A DNA stretch of 64,000 nt. Source: Chryseobacterium sp. BLS98 (GTDB lineage Bacteria > Bacteroidota > Bacteroidia > Flavobacteriales > Weeksellaceae). A program made the translations under genes and the position numbers. Positions 17,920 to 27,327 of this stretch are shown one piece after another. Where the stretch lies: contig NZ_LFNF01000003.1 in NCBI RefSeq assembly GCF_001045445.1, positions 372,001 to 436,000 of the forward strand. The letters are read 5' to 3'. The notes below the pieces were generated by a model that searched no databases, was not told the DNA's origin, and saw only the letters and a program-made list of their open reading frames with translations. How positions within the stretch are numbered: position 1 is the stretch's first letter; the number at the start of each line of letters is the position of its first letter.

Positions 17920-18870
17920 TTATCCTGAAAATTCATCAAGCGCGTCTAAGCTTGGAACAAAAAACAAGGTTCCTGTCTGTGCAGTACTGAAATCAAGAAT
18001 CCTGTCATAGTTTCCGGGCGGGTTGCCGATGAACATATTGGTCAGCATTTTTTCAACTGTGCTGAATGTACTCGCATAGCAGATAAAATAAGTTCCCATT
18101 TCATTGGTTGTTACGTTTCCGAAAGGCATATTGTCGCGCACAACCTTAAAATCATCACCAACATTAGCTAATGCGATGTGTGAGTTTTTGGGTTTTACAT
18201 CATCATCCATTTCAATATCCTGGTCTTTGGATCTGCCGATTACTTTTTCCTGTTCTTCTACAGAAAGCGATTTCCATGCATCAAGGTTGTGGATATATTT
18301 CTGTACAAAAAGATAGCTTCCTCCTTCATAGTGCGGATCAGAACCATCTACGATGGCAAAATGATCACGGTCTTTGCCATGAGGGTTTTCAGTGCCGTCA
18401 ACAAAACCTAAAATAGACCGGCTGTCCCAATAACGGAATCCCTGAACCTCAACGATACAATCTGCAATTTCCTTCATATATCCGGAAATTACAGAGGCCA
18501 TATCATAAGCAAAGCTCTTCTCATCGGCCCGGATGTGAAAATGCAGATCTCCTCTTGTACTTATTGCCGTATGTTTGCTGCCTTTTATTTCCTGGAATTT
18601 TTTAAATTCTTTAGGCAGCGGTTGAGGTAACTCAAGTTGTTGCCACGCTTCGTAGCCGATCCCCATTACGCAGCTTGCTTTGGAGTCAGGAAAACGGTCA
18701 AGTGCCGAATTATTCAGATTAATGACCAAAGCGCAAACTCTTTGGAAAACCGATTTTATTTTATCGGAATCAACATTGACTTTAAAATTCCAAACTAAAA
18801 AATAGGTGTTATTATTCGGATAATCTGTAACATTCTGTGCGTTATAATCAGTAGAAAAAGTAGTATTCAT
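17920..18870 (-). CDS. DyP-type haem peroxidase
   Basis: Protein of 316 residues with the dye-decolorising peroxidase signature GFVDGTENP (155-163), whose D158 is the distal catalytic residue. The SHIALAN segment supplies the proximal haem ligand (H231), and Arg245 in VVRDNMPFG is the conserved distal arginine. No signal peptide or Tat motif, so it is predicted cytoplasmic. Such enzymes oxidise dyes and aromatics with H2O2 in vitro; their physiological role is often oxidative-stress defence. Single-gene unit, divergent from the TauE gene. Confidence 0.93.
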   Translation of the reverse strand: MNTTFSTDYNAQNVTDYPNNNTYFLVWNFKVNVDSDKIKSVFQRVCALVINLNNSALDRFPDSKASCVMGIGYEAWQQLELPQPLPKEFKKFQEIKGSKHTAISTRGDLHFHIRADEKSFAYDMASVISGYMKEIADCIVEVQGFRYWDSRSILGFVDGTENPHGKDRDHFAIVDGSDPHYEGGSYLFVQKYIHNLDAWKSLSVEEQEKVIGRSKDQDIEMDDDVKPKNSHIALANVGDDFKVVRDNMPFGNVTTNEMGTYFICYASTFSTVEKMLTNMFIGNPPGNYDRILDFSTAQTGTLFFVPSLDALDEFSG

Positions 18871-18897
18871 TGAAATGGATATATCGTTTTAATGAAT

Positions 18898-18905
18898 CAA
18901 ATTTA
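18898..18905 (-). promoter_or_regulatory. -7 promoter element (TAAATTTG, minus strand) for the DyP gene
   Basis: Reverse complement of CAAATTTA; 27 bp upstream of the DyP start codon. Confidence 0.5.
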
Positions 18906-19055
18906 ATAAATGCTGCTGGGATATCGGGATTGGTTTTGTAAAATAAACAATTCAGAATATTTTTCTCACAAATTGCGGTAGAAACTTTTTATGATACCTT
19001 CGTTTGACGCTCTAAAAATGAGTATTATTGTAAGAAAATTAATTCTGCAAAATAT

Positions 19056-19805
19056 ATGGGGCATTGGGAAATTTTTTTATTTTTTTTAATCATCGCTTTC
19101 ATTTATTCTTCTGTGGGATTTGGTGGAGGATCCAGTTATCTGGCAGTTCTGGCAATGTACAGTCTTCCTTATCAGGAAATCCGGTTAACAGCACTTATCT
19201 GTAACGTTATTGTGGTAATAGGAGGAGTATTGATCTACATCAGAAACAAGCAGATTGACTGGAAGAAAATACTGCCGCTTACGATTGTAAGCGTGCCTAT
19301 GGCATACCTGGGAGCTGTTTTAAAGATAAGCCAGGAAACTTTTTTTCTGATATTAGGGTGTACTTTAATCATTGCTGCACTGTTGCTGTGGATCAAGACA
19401 GAAACAAAAAATGATGAAAATTCTCTGGAATATACAGAAACTTCTCTTTTCAAAAACGGGTTTTTAGGAGGGGGAATTGGTTTTTTATCAGGATTGGTGG
19501 GCATTGGCGGAGGAATTTTTCTTTCTCCTTTGTTAAACCTCATGAAATGGGATACCCCACGGAAAATTGCAGCGGCGTCAAGTGTTTTCATATTGGTAAA
19601 TTCATTATCAGGGATTTTCGGTCAGTTATCCAAGCTGTCTGCAGATATGGATTATTTCAGAATAATGAGTTTGTGTTTTGCCGTATTCATTGGCGGGCAG
19701 ATCGGTTCCAGGATGTCCCTGAAATGGAATCCTTTGGTCATCAAAAGAATGACAGCTGTTCTGGTTCTGGTAGCCGGAATAAACATTTTAATAAAATATT
19801 GGTAA
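19056..19805 (+). CDS. TauE/SafE-family (TSUP) membrane transporter
   Basis: Protein of 249 residues with about eight hydrophobic segments and the paired family motifs: SSVGFGGGSSYLAV near the N-terminus and GLVGIGGGIFLSPLL in the middle, marking two homologous halves. TSUP proteins move sulfite, sulfonates, sulfur compounds or other organic anions. It is the first gene of a plus-strand run ending with the oxidoreductase; moaD follows 16 bp later. A link to sulfur chemistry of cofactor synthesis or to the oxidoreductase substrate is possible but inferred only from position. Confidence 0.85.
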   Translation: MGHWEIFLFFLIIAFIYSSVGFGGGSSYLAVLAMYSLPYQEIRLTALICNVIVVIGGVLIYIRNKQIDWKKILPLTIVSVPMAYLGAVLKISQETFFLILGCTLIIAALLLWIKTETKNDENSLEYTETSLFKNGFLGGGIGFLSGLVGIGGGIFLSPLLNLMKWDTPRKIAAASSVFILVNSLSGIFGQLSKLSADMDYFRIMSLCFAVFIGGQIGSRMSLKWNPLVIKRMTAVLVLVAGINILIKYW

Positions 19806-19821
19806 TAAGCTACATTTAAAA

Positions 19822-20064
19822 ATGATACTTAAAATATTAGCATTCGGAATAACAAAAGATATTTTCGGGATTTCAGAAAAAGAAATAGAAATACATGAAG
19901 AGGCAAGCGTCAAAGCACTCAAGGAACTTCTGGAAAAAGACTTTCCGGAATTGAAAAGATTAAAATCCTATTTTATTGCCGTTGACGATGAATATGCAGA
20001 GGATGATCAGATCATAACAGTCTCTAACGAAATAGCAATAATCCCTCCAGTAAGCGGCGGATAA
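19822..20064 (+). CDS. moaD: Molybdopterin synthase sulfur carrier subunit
   Basis: Protein of 80 residues with a ubiquitin-like beta-grasp fold and the C-terminal Gly-Gly (PPVSGG) that is adenylated by MoeB and converted to a thiocarboxylate. Length is typical for MoaD. moaE starts 5 bp downstream, giving the two-subunit synthase that adds the dithiolene sulfurs to cyclic pyranopterin monophosphate. Confidence 0.92.
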   Translation: MILKILAFGITKDIFGISEKEIEIHEEASVKALKELLEKDFPELKRLKSYFIAVDDEYAEDDQIITVSNEIAIIPPVSGG

Positions 20065-20069
20065 CAAAT

Positions 20070-20486
20070 ATGGTTGATGTAAAAATAACAGAACAAATAC
20101 TGGATCTTACGGATTGCTTTGCCCTTGCTTCCGATCCTGCATGCGGAGGAATGGCATCGTTTGTAGGAACAGTACGGAATCACACCAAAGGTAAATCTGT
20201 TACCCGTTTGGAATATGAATGCTATGAATCCATGGCTGTGAAGGAAATACAGAAAATAACAGATAAAGCTATTTCCTTATTTTCAGTGAAGAATATTGTC
20301 GTTCATCACCGCACAGGAGTCTTATTTCCCGGTGATGCCGCTGTGATCATCATAGTGAGTGACGGGCATAGAAATGCAGTCTTCGATGCATGCAGCTTTA
20401 TAATTGAAAATATAAAAAAAACGGTTCCCATCTGGAAAAAAGAAATTTTTAAAGATGGTGAAGAATGGGTCTCGGCACATCCATAA
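20070..20486 (+). CDS. moaE: Molybdopterin synthase catalytic subunit
   Basis: Protein of 138 residues with MoaE motifs: FVGTVRNHTKG (about 31-41), YECYESMA, VHHRTG, PGDAAVIIIVS, and the lysine-containing VPIWKKE near the C-terminus that forms part of the active site. It accepts sulfur from the MoaD thiocarboxylate. Directly follows moaD. Confidence 0.94.
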   Translation: MVDVKITEQILDLTDCFALASDPACGGMASFVGTVRNHTKGKSVTRLEYECYESMAVKEIQKITDKAISLFSVKNIVVHHRTGVLFPGDAAVIIIVSDGHRNAVFDACSFIIENIKKTVPIWKKEIFKDGEEWVSAHP

Positions 20487-20532
20487 TTTTAGGAATTAAA
20501 TTTTGTACCTTTACTAGGCCAGTCATTACATT

Positions 20533-21408
20533 ATGAAAGCAAATCTGTTGTCAAATCAATCTGTAAAGCAGATAGAAATCATCAAAGTCAGGGAAAACAG
20601 CGGTTTTCCTTATACAGATGATATCTCTGTGGAAGAACCTCTGGAGATCAGGGTTGCTTATGGTGCTAAAGATAAAAAAGAATCCAAAAATATTTCTGTG
20701 ACTATGCGGACTCCCGGAAATGATGCGGAACTTGCTGCAGGATTTTTATTCACAGAAGGAATTATCTCCGGCCGTGAACAGATTAAAAGCATATATTCTC
20801 CGCAGGCAGAATGTTCCAGAAACAGCGAAAATGTTGTCATTGTTGAGCTTACAGAAGATTTTGTTCCTGAGCTAATGAAGGCTGATAGGAATTTTTATAC
20901 CACTTCCAGCTGCGGTGTATGTGGAAAAGGATCTATAGAATCTATAAGAACAGTAAGTGCTTTCCGTAACCACACAAAAAGGAACACGGAAGTATCCCTG
21001 GAAACCCTGTATCAGTTGTCCGAAAAACTGCAGTCATTCCAGAATAATTTCAGTGCTACAGGTGGAATCCATGCTTCCGGTATCTTTGATCTGGAAGGCA
21101 ACCTTTTGGCACTGCGTGAAGATGTAGGAAGGCATAACGCACTGGACAAACTCATAGGTTATGCGTTATCAGCAGGTTTGCTTCCTCTCGACGATAAAAT
21201 TTTGGTTTTAAGCGGAAGAGCCAGTTTTGAGCTTATTCAGAAAGCTGCAATGGCGGGAATTACGATTGTTGCAGCAATAGGAGCTCCATCTAGTCTGGCA
21301 ATAGATCTGGCTAAAGAATTTGATATTACTTTACTAGGCTTTCTCCGGGACAACCGGTTTAATATTTACCATTCCGGCAGCTATTTTAACATTGAAAATC
21401 TATTATGA
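20533..21408 (+). CDS. fdhD: Formate dehydrogenase sulfurtransferase FdhD
   Basis: FdhD passes sulfur from a cysteine desulfurase to the molybdenum cofactor of formate dehydrogenases. The 291-residue protein has SSCGVCGKGS (about 125-134), whose two cysteines carry the persulfide. It also has GGIHASGIF, LREDVGRHNALDK and VLSGRASFELIQKA, all hallmarks of FdhD. Its stop codon overlaps the start of the next gene by 4 bp. Its presence supports the view that the oxidoreductase at 21783 is a formate-dehydrogenase-type enzyme needing sulfurated cofactor. Confidence 0.95.
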   Translation: MKANLLSNQSVKQIEIIKVRENSGFPYTDDISVEEPLEIRVAYGAKDKKESKNISVTMRTPGNDAELAAGFLFTEGIISGREQIKSIYSPQAECSRNSENVVIVELTEDFVPELMKADRNFYTTSSCGVCGKGSIESIRTVSAFRNHTKRNTEVSLETLYQLSEKLQSFQNNFSATGGIHASGIFDLEGNLLALREDVGRHNALDKLIGYALSAGLLPLDDKILVLSGRASFELIQKAAMAGITIVAAIGAPSSLAIDLAKEFDITLLGFLRDNRFNIYHSGSYFNIENLL

Positions 21409-21755
21409 AAATAAGAATTAAAGACAACTCCATAAGATTCCGTCTTACCCAGTCCGAAGTGGCAAAATTAGGGGAAAATGGTGTTATTTCAAGCTTCACG
21501 GAATTTGTAGACCGTCCGTTTATTTATGCTATTGAAAGAACCGAAGATGCAGAACTTTCAGCCGCTTTCATCGAGAACAGAATGGTTATGAAGATGCCTG
21601 CAGCAATGATAGCCGAATGGATTACCACAGACAGGGTAGGTTTTGAAGGGCAGACCGGAAAAATTAAACTCTTAATAGAAAAAGACTTTGTCTGTATCGA
21701 TAATACTTTGGAAGATCAAAGCGATAATTATCCCAATCCGAACCTGAAATGCTAA
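21405..21755 (+). CDS. Small conserved protein between fdhD and the oxidoreductase, unknown
   Basis: Soluble protein of 116 residues without signal peptide or membrane segment. It starts MKIRIKDNSIRFRLTQSEV and has a predicted beta-rich core. It ends in a short tail with a terminal cysteine (NPNLKC). It overlaps fdhD by 4 bp and lies 27 bp before the oxidoreductase, so translational coupling and a role tied to that enzyme are likely. I recall similar proteins listed only as a domain of unknown function (possibly DUF7009), which I cannot verify. A chaperone, assembly or regulatory role would be a guess. Confidence 0.8.
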   Translation: MKIRIKDNSIRFRLTQSEVAKLGENGVISSFTEFVDRPFIYAIERTEDAELSAAFIENRMVMKMPAAMIAEWITTDRVGFEGQTGKIKLLIEKDFVCIDNTLEDQSDNYPNPNLKC

Positions 21756-21782
21756 TTTTTTCATTTTTTAAAGGTAGAAATC

Positions 21783-24185
21783 ATGGAAGATAAAGATGTA
21801 TTCGATAAAAAAGAAGAGGACAGCAGATTACCTTCTGCGGAACCGCCTTATAAACTGCTGGATCTTAAGCTGAAACCACCGAAATCCTGGGCGGCCGGTG
21901 TTCCTGCAGTAATTCATTCATTGGACCAGTTAGTGCTTAATGCTTCTGTTCTTCGTGGCGGAAGGGCACTTTTCAGCATGAACCAGTTTGACGGTTTCGA
22001 TTGCCCCAGCTGCGCCTGGCCTGATCCGGATGACGAACGTTCCAGACTTGGTGAATATTGCGAAAATGGTGCAAAAGCCCTGGCAGAAGAAGCTACCTCA
22101 AAAAAGATCGGAGCAGAGTTTTTCAGAGAAAATTCAGTGTATGATTTAGCAAAGCTGACAGATTTTGAAATCAGCCAGTTAGGAAGAATCGCAGAACCTA
22201 TGTATTTGCCAAAGGAAGGAACACATTATCAGCCGATAAGCTGGGATGATGCCTTTAAGAAAATTGCAGAAAAACTAAACGCCCTGGATTCACCTGATGA
22301 AGCTATATTCTATACATCAGGAAGAACAAGTAATGAAGCAACCTGGGTTTATCAGTTATTTGCTCGTGAATTCGGAACCAATAATTTTCCGGACTGTTCC
22401 AATATGTGCCACGAGACTTCTGGTTATGCACTTTCCAGAAGCATAGGCATCGGGAAAGGAACCGTAAAGCTGGAAGATTTCTATGATACAGACCTTATCA
22501 TCATCATAGGACAGAACCCCGGAACCAATTCTCCGAGAATGCTTTCCGCATTAACTAAGGGAAAGAAAAACGGGGCAAAAATTATGGCTGTCAATCCGCT
22601 TCCTGAAGCCGGGTTAAAAGGTTTCAGGAATCCTCAGGAAGTCCGTGCCCTGCTTAATAAACCCTATGAACTGTCAGAACTGTATCTTCCTGTTAAGATC
22701 AATGGGGATATGGCGCTTTTAAAAGCACTGCAAATTCTCGTGCTGGAAGAAGAAGCCCAAAACCCGGGAAAAGTTCTTGACCAGGATTTTATTACGAATA
22801 AAACTGCCGGCTTCAATGAACTGGTTGAAGAATTAAAACGGTATGACCTTAATTACTTATCAGAAGAATGCGGCATTTCCGTTGAGAAGCTAAGAGAAGC
22901 AGCCCAAATGATTGCCTCCAGAAAACGGATTATCATTTGTTGGGGAATGGGAATCACGCAGCAGCACAACGGGGTGGAAATGATTTACAATATTGTGAAT
23001 CTCCTGCTGATGAAAGGAAGCATAGGCATCCAGGGTGGAGGAGCCTGTCCTGTTCGTGGCCACAGTAATGTGCAGGGGAACAGAACATTGCTTATTAACC
23101 ATCATCCTACAACAGAACAATTGGATAGGCTACAGGAATATTATGGTTTTGAAGTACCCAGAAAAGGAGGATATGATGTTGTAAATGCGCTTAAAGCAAT
23201 GCATGAAGGCAAAGTAAAATTCATGTTCTGCATGGGAGGTAATTTCCTTTCTGCCGCGCCGGATACAACTTTTACAGCTGAAGCGATGCGCAAGCTGGAA
23301 ATGTCTGCGATTGTTTCTGTAAAATTAAACAGGAATCATCTTATCCATGGAAAAGAAGCCTTGATCTTACCGGTCATTTCCAGAAGTGAAAAAGATATAA
23401 TTAACGGCGAACTTCAACACGTAAGTACAGAAAATTCAATGGGGGTTGTGGAATGGTCAAGAGGAGTTCTCGATCCTATTTCAAAACACCTGATCAATGA
23501 AACACACGTTGCCTGCAGAATGGCAAAAGCGGTTCTGGGTGAGCGTTCCGTAGTGGATTGGGACAAATTTATCAACAGTTATGATGCTGTTCGTAACGAT
23601 ATTGAACAATGCATTCCCGGATTTGAAAACTACAATAAAAGGGTAGTTCAGAAAGGCGGTTTTTATCTTCCGAACGGACCAAGAGACGGGAATTTCAACA
23701 GTGAATTTAATCCCGGAAAAGCCGCTTTCAATATAACTGCTGTACCGGATAATTCGCTTGCAGATGACGAATATCTGATGGGAACCACCAGAACACACGA
23801 TCAGTTTAACACGGTTGTTTATGGTTTGAATGACCGTTATCGTGGGATTTTTAATGAAAGGAGGGTGGTTATGATGAATGAAAAAGATATTGAAAAGGCA
23901 GGCCTCAAAGAAGGCGAGCACGTAGATCTTTTCAATTATGATGATGGAATCGAAAGGATAGCACCGCTTTTTATTGTCGTGAAATATCCTATTCCGCAAA
24001 AAAGTACCATGACTTATTTCCCGGAAACCAATGTGCTGGTATCCATCAACAACGTTGTGAATGGTGCCAATATGCCGGCTTCCAAATATGTCCGCATTAA
24101 AATCCGCAAACACGATCCTGATATTTTTAAAAAGATTGACGATCATGTAATTGCCGCAGCCGGAACAAGCCTCGAACAACCATAA
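21783..24185 (+). CDS. FdhF/YdeP-family molybdopterin oxidoreductase
   Basis: Protein of 800 residues related to formate dehydrogenase alpha chains. The N-terminal region has CPSCAWPDP (C74, C77) and EYCENG (C93), in place of the canonical four-Cys iron-sulfur site. Cofactor-binding stretches include FYTSGRTSNEA, NFPDCSNMCHE, IIIGQNPGTNSPRML, and GIQGGGACPVRGHSNVQGNRT. The C-terminal domain has TRTHDQFNTVVYG and NDRYRG. This is the arrangement of the FdhF/YdeP group, which includes E. coli YdeP, whose substrate is uncertain. No Tat signal, so cytoplasmic. Genes for cofactor synthesis surround it on both sides and fdhD is just upstream. Confidence 0.9.
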   Translation: MEDKDVFDKKEEDSRLPSAEPPYKLLDLKLKPPKSWAAGVPAVIHSLDQLVLNASVLRGGRALFSMNQFDGFDCPSCAWPDPDDERSRLGEYCENGAKALAEEATSKKIGAEFFRENSVYDLAKLTDFEISQLGRIAEPMYLPKEGTHYQPISWDDAFKKIAEKLNALDSPDEAIFYTSGRTSNEATWVYQLFAREFGTNNFPDCSNMCHETSGYALSRSIGIGKGTVKLEDFYDTDLIIIIGQNPGTNSPRMLSALTKGKKNGAKIMAVNPLPEAGLKGFRNPQEVRALLNKPYELSELYLPVKINGDMALLKALQILVLEEEAQNPGKVLDQDFITNKTAGFNELVEELKRYDLNYLSEECGISVEKLREAAQMIASRKRIIICWGMGITQQHNGVEMIYNIVNLLLMKGSIGIQGGGACPVRGHSNVQGNRTLLINHHPTTEQLDRLQEYYGFEVPRKGGYDVVNALKAMHEGKVKFMFCMGGNFLSAAPDTTFTAEAMRKLEMSAIVSVKLNRNHLIHGKEALILPVISRSEKDIINGELQHVSTENSMGVVEWSRGVLDPISKHLINETHVACRMAKAVLGERSVVDWDKFINSYDAVRNDIEQCIPGFENYNKRVVQKGGFYLPNGPRDGNFNSEFNPGKAAFNITAVPDNSLADDEYLMGTTRTHDQFNTVVYGLNDRYRGIFNERRVVMMNEKDIEKAGLKEGEHVDLFNYDDGIERIAPLFIVVKYPIPQKSTMTYFPETNVLVSINNVVNGANMPASKYVRIKIRKHDPDIFKKIDDHVIAAAGTSLEQP

Positions 24186-24219
24186 AATATATAATACTTA
24201 AACAAATTATCATTCAATA

Positions 24220-25137
24220 ATGATCATAAGAAAAAAGGAACACTGGTTCAGAATGCTTTTTGTATGGCATGGCTCTGTTTTGCCGGCACTGCTTCCCCGT
24301 TTGGGATTGCTTTTAATCCTTTCTTTACTGGTGAGCTATTTTCACGGAATAATTCTCTCGTTTAAAGTTCCTTTAAATCCGGCACCACTTACTTTGTTCG
24401 GTTTTGTTCTGGCTTTATTCCTTGGGTTCAGAAACAATGCCAGCTACGATAGATTCTGGGAAGGGCGAAAACTATGGGGTGCTCTGCTGAATACCTCCAG
24501 AGCACTGACCCGCCAGGCAATCACTCTGAAAAATATAAAAGATGATCAGGCTTCAGTTCATAATTTTATACAGCTGCTTAGTGCCTTTGTGTTTGCGTTG
24601 AAACATCAGCTTAGAGGAACGGATGCTTATGAAGATTTAAAATCCAGACTTGATGAAGATCAGCTGAAAATTGTGGCGGAATCAAAATATAAACCGGCTG
24701 TGATTATGCGCCTGCTTGCAGAATGGGTTCAGCAGTTAAAAGGTGAAGGTTCTCTGGATTCTATTCAGCAGGCCCGTTTTGATGAAAATTTTGATAAGTT
24801 GTCTGACATTCTTGGGGGATGTGAAAGAATCATTTCAACTCCCATCCCTTACAGTTACAGGGTTTTACTTCACCGGACAGTATATATTTATTGTTTTTTG
24901 TTACCTTTCGGGCTGGTAGATTCGCTCGGATGGTTTATGCCACTTATTGTAGTCTTTGTAGCGTATACATTTGTTGCATTTGAAGCAATAGCTGATGAAA
25001 TTGAGGAACCGTTTGGAACTGATGCGAATGATTTAGCCCTTAACAGCATGTGTGTGATGATTGATGAAACCATTCATGAGATGGTGGGAGAACATATTGC
25101 TGTTTCTCAGAAAAAGACTCAGAATATTATTGATTAA
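24220..25137 (+). CDS. Bestrophin-family chloride/anion channel
   Basis: Protein of 305 residues with the bestrophin/UPF0187 pattern: MIIRKKEHWFRMLF at the N-terminus, two early hydrophobic helices, GFRNNASYDRFWEGRKLWG (about 69-87), RAL, IPYSYRVLLHRTVYIY, and EEPFGTDANDLAL near the end. Family members form pentameric anion channels in the inner membrane. It is the last gene of the plus arm, 34 bp after the oxidoreductase. A role in ion or pH balance linked to that enzyme is conceivable but unproven. Confidence 0.9.
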   Translation: MIIRKKEHWFRMLFVWHGSVLPALLPRLGLLLILSLLVSYFHGIILSFKVPLNPAPLTLFGFVLALFLGFRNNASYDRFWEGRKLWGALLNTSRALTRQAITLKNIKDDQASVHNFIQLLSAFVFALKHQLRGTDAYEDLKSRLDEDQLKIVAESKYKPAVIMRLLAEWVQQLKGEGSLDSIQQARFDENFDKLSDILGGCERIISTPIPYSYRVLLHRTVYIYCFLLPFGLVDSLGWFMPLIVVFVAYTFVAFEAIADEIEEPFGTDANDLALNSMCVMIDETIHEMVGEHIAVSQKKTQNIID

Positions 25138-25188
25138 TGTTTAAAAGCAAAAGTGATTGTTACTTCTGAATGATGATGAATTTGGAAA

Positions 25189-26238
25189 TTACTGTCCTGT
25201 ATGCTTGTATTTTTGAATGCCGTCTTTTAAAGAATATACTTCCTTCTCAGGATAAATGTTCTTGATTTTTCTTACCGCTTCTGTGCTGCGTTTCCCGGAA
25301 AGACAATACACTACAATAGATTTTGAACAATTCGAAATATAATCTGAATGGTTCTGTAATTCTTCTACAGGAAAATTGATTCCTCCGATATTAAACTGTT
25401 CATGTTCCTGTGGTGTGCGGACATCTATGATTTCAAAATGATCTTTCTTCTCCATGAGTTGCTCAAATGTAATGATCTCAACGGTCTGAGCTAAACCTGT
25501 AATCTGCACAGAAGTTTTTCTTAATTTAATGATCTGTGTTTTGCCGTTCAGAACATTCATCATCCAGAGTTTTCCTGCCAATAAATTTTCTGGGTTTGTA
25601 AAATATTTTATGGCTTCATTAGCCTGCATGCATCCGACAATTCCTGCCAGTGTAGGTATTACGCCGCCTTCTCTGCAGTTCGGCACCTGTGATTCTTCCG
25701 CATTCGGAAAAACATCACGGTAATTGGGAGAGTAGGTGCCATCTTTCTGGAGAACATTCCAGATGCTTACCTGGCCTTCGTATTGGTAAATAGCACCATA
25801 GACTACAGGTTTTCCCATTAATACACAAGCATCGTTCAGCAGGCATTTTGTTTCGAAATTATCAGTCCCTTCAATAATCAAATCAAATTCAGAAATTGAA
25901 TCCATGACATTTTCAGAGGTTACCCGGAAATTAAACGGAATGATTTTCACCGATGGATTTTGTTGCTGTAATTTTGTTGCTGCAATTTCAACTTTTGATT
26001 TTCCGATATCTTCCGGAGCATATAAAATCTGCCGGTGCAGGTTGCTTTCAGAGACAGTGTCATCATCAGCAAGACCAATTGTTCCTATGCCTGAAGAAGC
26101 AAGATATTGTGCCGAAGGACAGCCAAGCCCTCCCATGCCCACGATCAGAACCTTCGCATGTTTAAGAAGTTCCTGAGAAGAAGCCCCAAATCCGGGTAAA
26201 GCCATCTGGCAATGATAACGTTCAAACGGGTTACTCAT
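25189..26238 (-). CDS. moeB: Molybdopterin-synthase adenylyltransferase MoeB fused to a rhodanese domain
   Basis: Protein of 349 residues. The N-terminal 240 residues are a ThiF/MoeB/E1-type adenylyltransferase: GMGGLGCPSAQYLASSGIG for nucleotide binding, DDDTVSESNLHRQ, and EGTDNFETKCLLND. The C-terminal 95 residues form a rhodanese domain with IIDVRTPQEHEQF and an active-site loop VVYCLSGKRS. MoeB adenylates the Gly-Gly tail of MoaD; the rhodanese cysteine may then deliver the sulfur, as in eukaryotic MOCS3/Uba4. Last gene of the minus-strand cofactor arm, 16 bp after mobA. Confidence 0.92.
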   Translation of the reverse strand: MSNPFERYHCQMALPGFGASSQELLKHAKVLIVGMGGLGCPSAQYLASSGIGTIGLADDDTVSESNLHRQILYAPEDIGKSKVEIAATKLQQQNPSVKIIPFNFRVTSENVMDSISEFDLIIEGTDNFETKCLLNDACVLMGKPVVYGAIYQYEGQVSIWNVLQKDGTYSPNYRDVFPNAEESQVPNCREGGVIPTLAGIVGCMQANEAIKYFTNPENLLAGKLWMMNVLNGKTQIIKLRKTSVQITGLAQTVEIITFEQLMEKKDHFEIIDVRTPQEHEQFNIGGINFPVEELQNHSDYISNCSKSIVVYCLSGKRSTEAVRKIKNIYPEKEVYSLKDGIQKYKHTGQ

Positions 26239-26254
26239 CTGTTTCTGTTTTCGA

Positions 26255-26863
26255 TTACATCTGTTTTCTTAAAATTTCCTGTGCTTTTGCCATATCTTCA
26301 GGCGTATTCACATTCATTAAACAATCCGGGTTGCCTGGTTTCAGGATTAAGGTATCACTGTTGATGAGAACTTTCCTCGGGCAGGTAATTCCTGATCCTA
26401 AAAATTTGAGAAGCAACGGATAGCTTTTGGGCTCCCAGATAGTAATCAATGGTTCCGGTAAGCCATCAAAAGGGCTTTCGTAGGTAGTTGCTGCTTTTTC
26501 TATATTTCTGTTTTCAATTAAAAATTCTAACGATTTTTCATCCAATAAAGGTAAATCGCAGGCAACGACCAGCCATGCCTTATCTCTCTGGGAACGCAAT
26601 GCTGAAAGTATGCCGCCGAAAGGGCCCATATTCAGAAACGTATCGGTAAGGGCTTTGTAATTTGGATCAAAATTTTCTAGCTGATCCTGTCTGCAGGAAA
26701 TAAAAACCTCATCACAAAACCGAGCTAAAAGATCAGCTGCAAAATACTGCTGCTCTTTGCCATGCCAGTCGATTTTATCTTTGGGATTTCCCATTCGCTG
26801 GCTTTTTCCTCCAGCCAATACCAATCCGTTGAGTTTGGGAATATCAGTCTCTTTTGAAATCAT
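26255..26863 (-). CDS. mobA: Molybdenum cofactor guanylyltransferase MobA
   Basis: Protein of 202 residues with the nucleotidyltransferase P-loop LVLAGGKSQRMG (about 14-25), LTDTFLNMGPFGGILSAL, and VVACDLPLLDEKSL with the metal-binding aspartate. MobA attaches GMP to Mo-molybdopterin to make the guanine-dinucleotide cofactor used by DMSO-reductase-family enzymes such as the oxidoreductase at 21783. The start overlaps the end of moaC by 20 bp, indicating translational coupling. Confidence 0.92.
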   Translation of the reverse strand: MISKETDIPKLNGLVLAGGKSQRMGNPKDKIDWHGKEQQYFAADLLARFCDEVFISCRQDQLENFDPNYKALTDTFLNMGPFGGILSALRSQRDKAWLVVACDLPLLDEKSLEFLIENRNIEKAATTYESPFDGLPEPLITIWEPKSYPLLLKFLGSGITCPRKVLINSDTLILKPGNPDCLMNVNTPEDMAKAQEILRKQM

Positions 26864-27320
26864 TTTTTCCTCCTGTTTTTTCGATGAGTTGTATTTCTTT
26901 GATTACGATGTCATGACTCATGGCTTTGCACATATCATAAATGGTAAGGGCGGCAACAGATGCGCCTGTCAATGCTTCCATTTCGATGCCTGTTTTAGCT
27001 TCGATTTCGGTAGTACAATAGATTTCAATTTCATTTTGAGCATTGATTTCAATATCTATTTCACAGTTATCCATACCAATAGGATGGCAGAGCGGAATCA
27101 GGTCACCTGTTTTTTTCGCAGCCATTATTCCTGCAATGATAGCGGTTTGGAAAACAGAGCCTTTTTTAGTTTTAAAGTCATCTTTTTGAAGCGCTTCCAG
27201 AATATGTTCAGGAAGTATCACAATAGCCTTGGCAGTGGCTTTCCGGTGGGTAATTTTTTTACCACCCACATTCACCATACCCGGCTGGTCTTTTTTATTA
27301 AGATGTGAAAAATTTGTCAT
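26844..27320 (-). CDS. moaC: Cyclic pyranopterin monophosphate synthase MoaC
   Basis: Protein of 158 residues with MoaC motifs: FSHLNKKDQPGMVNVGGK at the N-terminus, KGSVFQTAIIAGIMAAKKT, IPLCHPI, TGIEMEALTGASVAALTIYDMCKA, and ending in KTGGKN. MoaC works with MoaA to convert GTP to cyclic pyranopterin monophosphate. moeA lies 7 bp upstream on the same strand; mobA overlaps downstream. Confidence 0.95.
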   Translation of the reverse strand: MTNFSHLNKKDQPGMVNVGGKKITHRKATAKAIVILPEHILEALQKDDFKTKKGSVFQTAIIAGIMAAKKTGDLIPLCHPIGMDNCEIDIEINAQNEIEIYCTTEIEAKTGIEMEALTGASVAALTIYDMCKAMSHDIVIKEIQLIEKTGGKNDFKRD

Positions 27321-27327
27321 GGCACAA

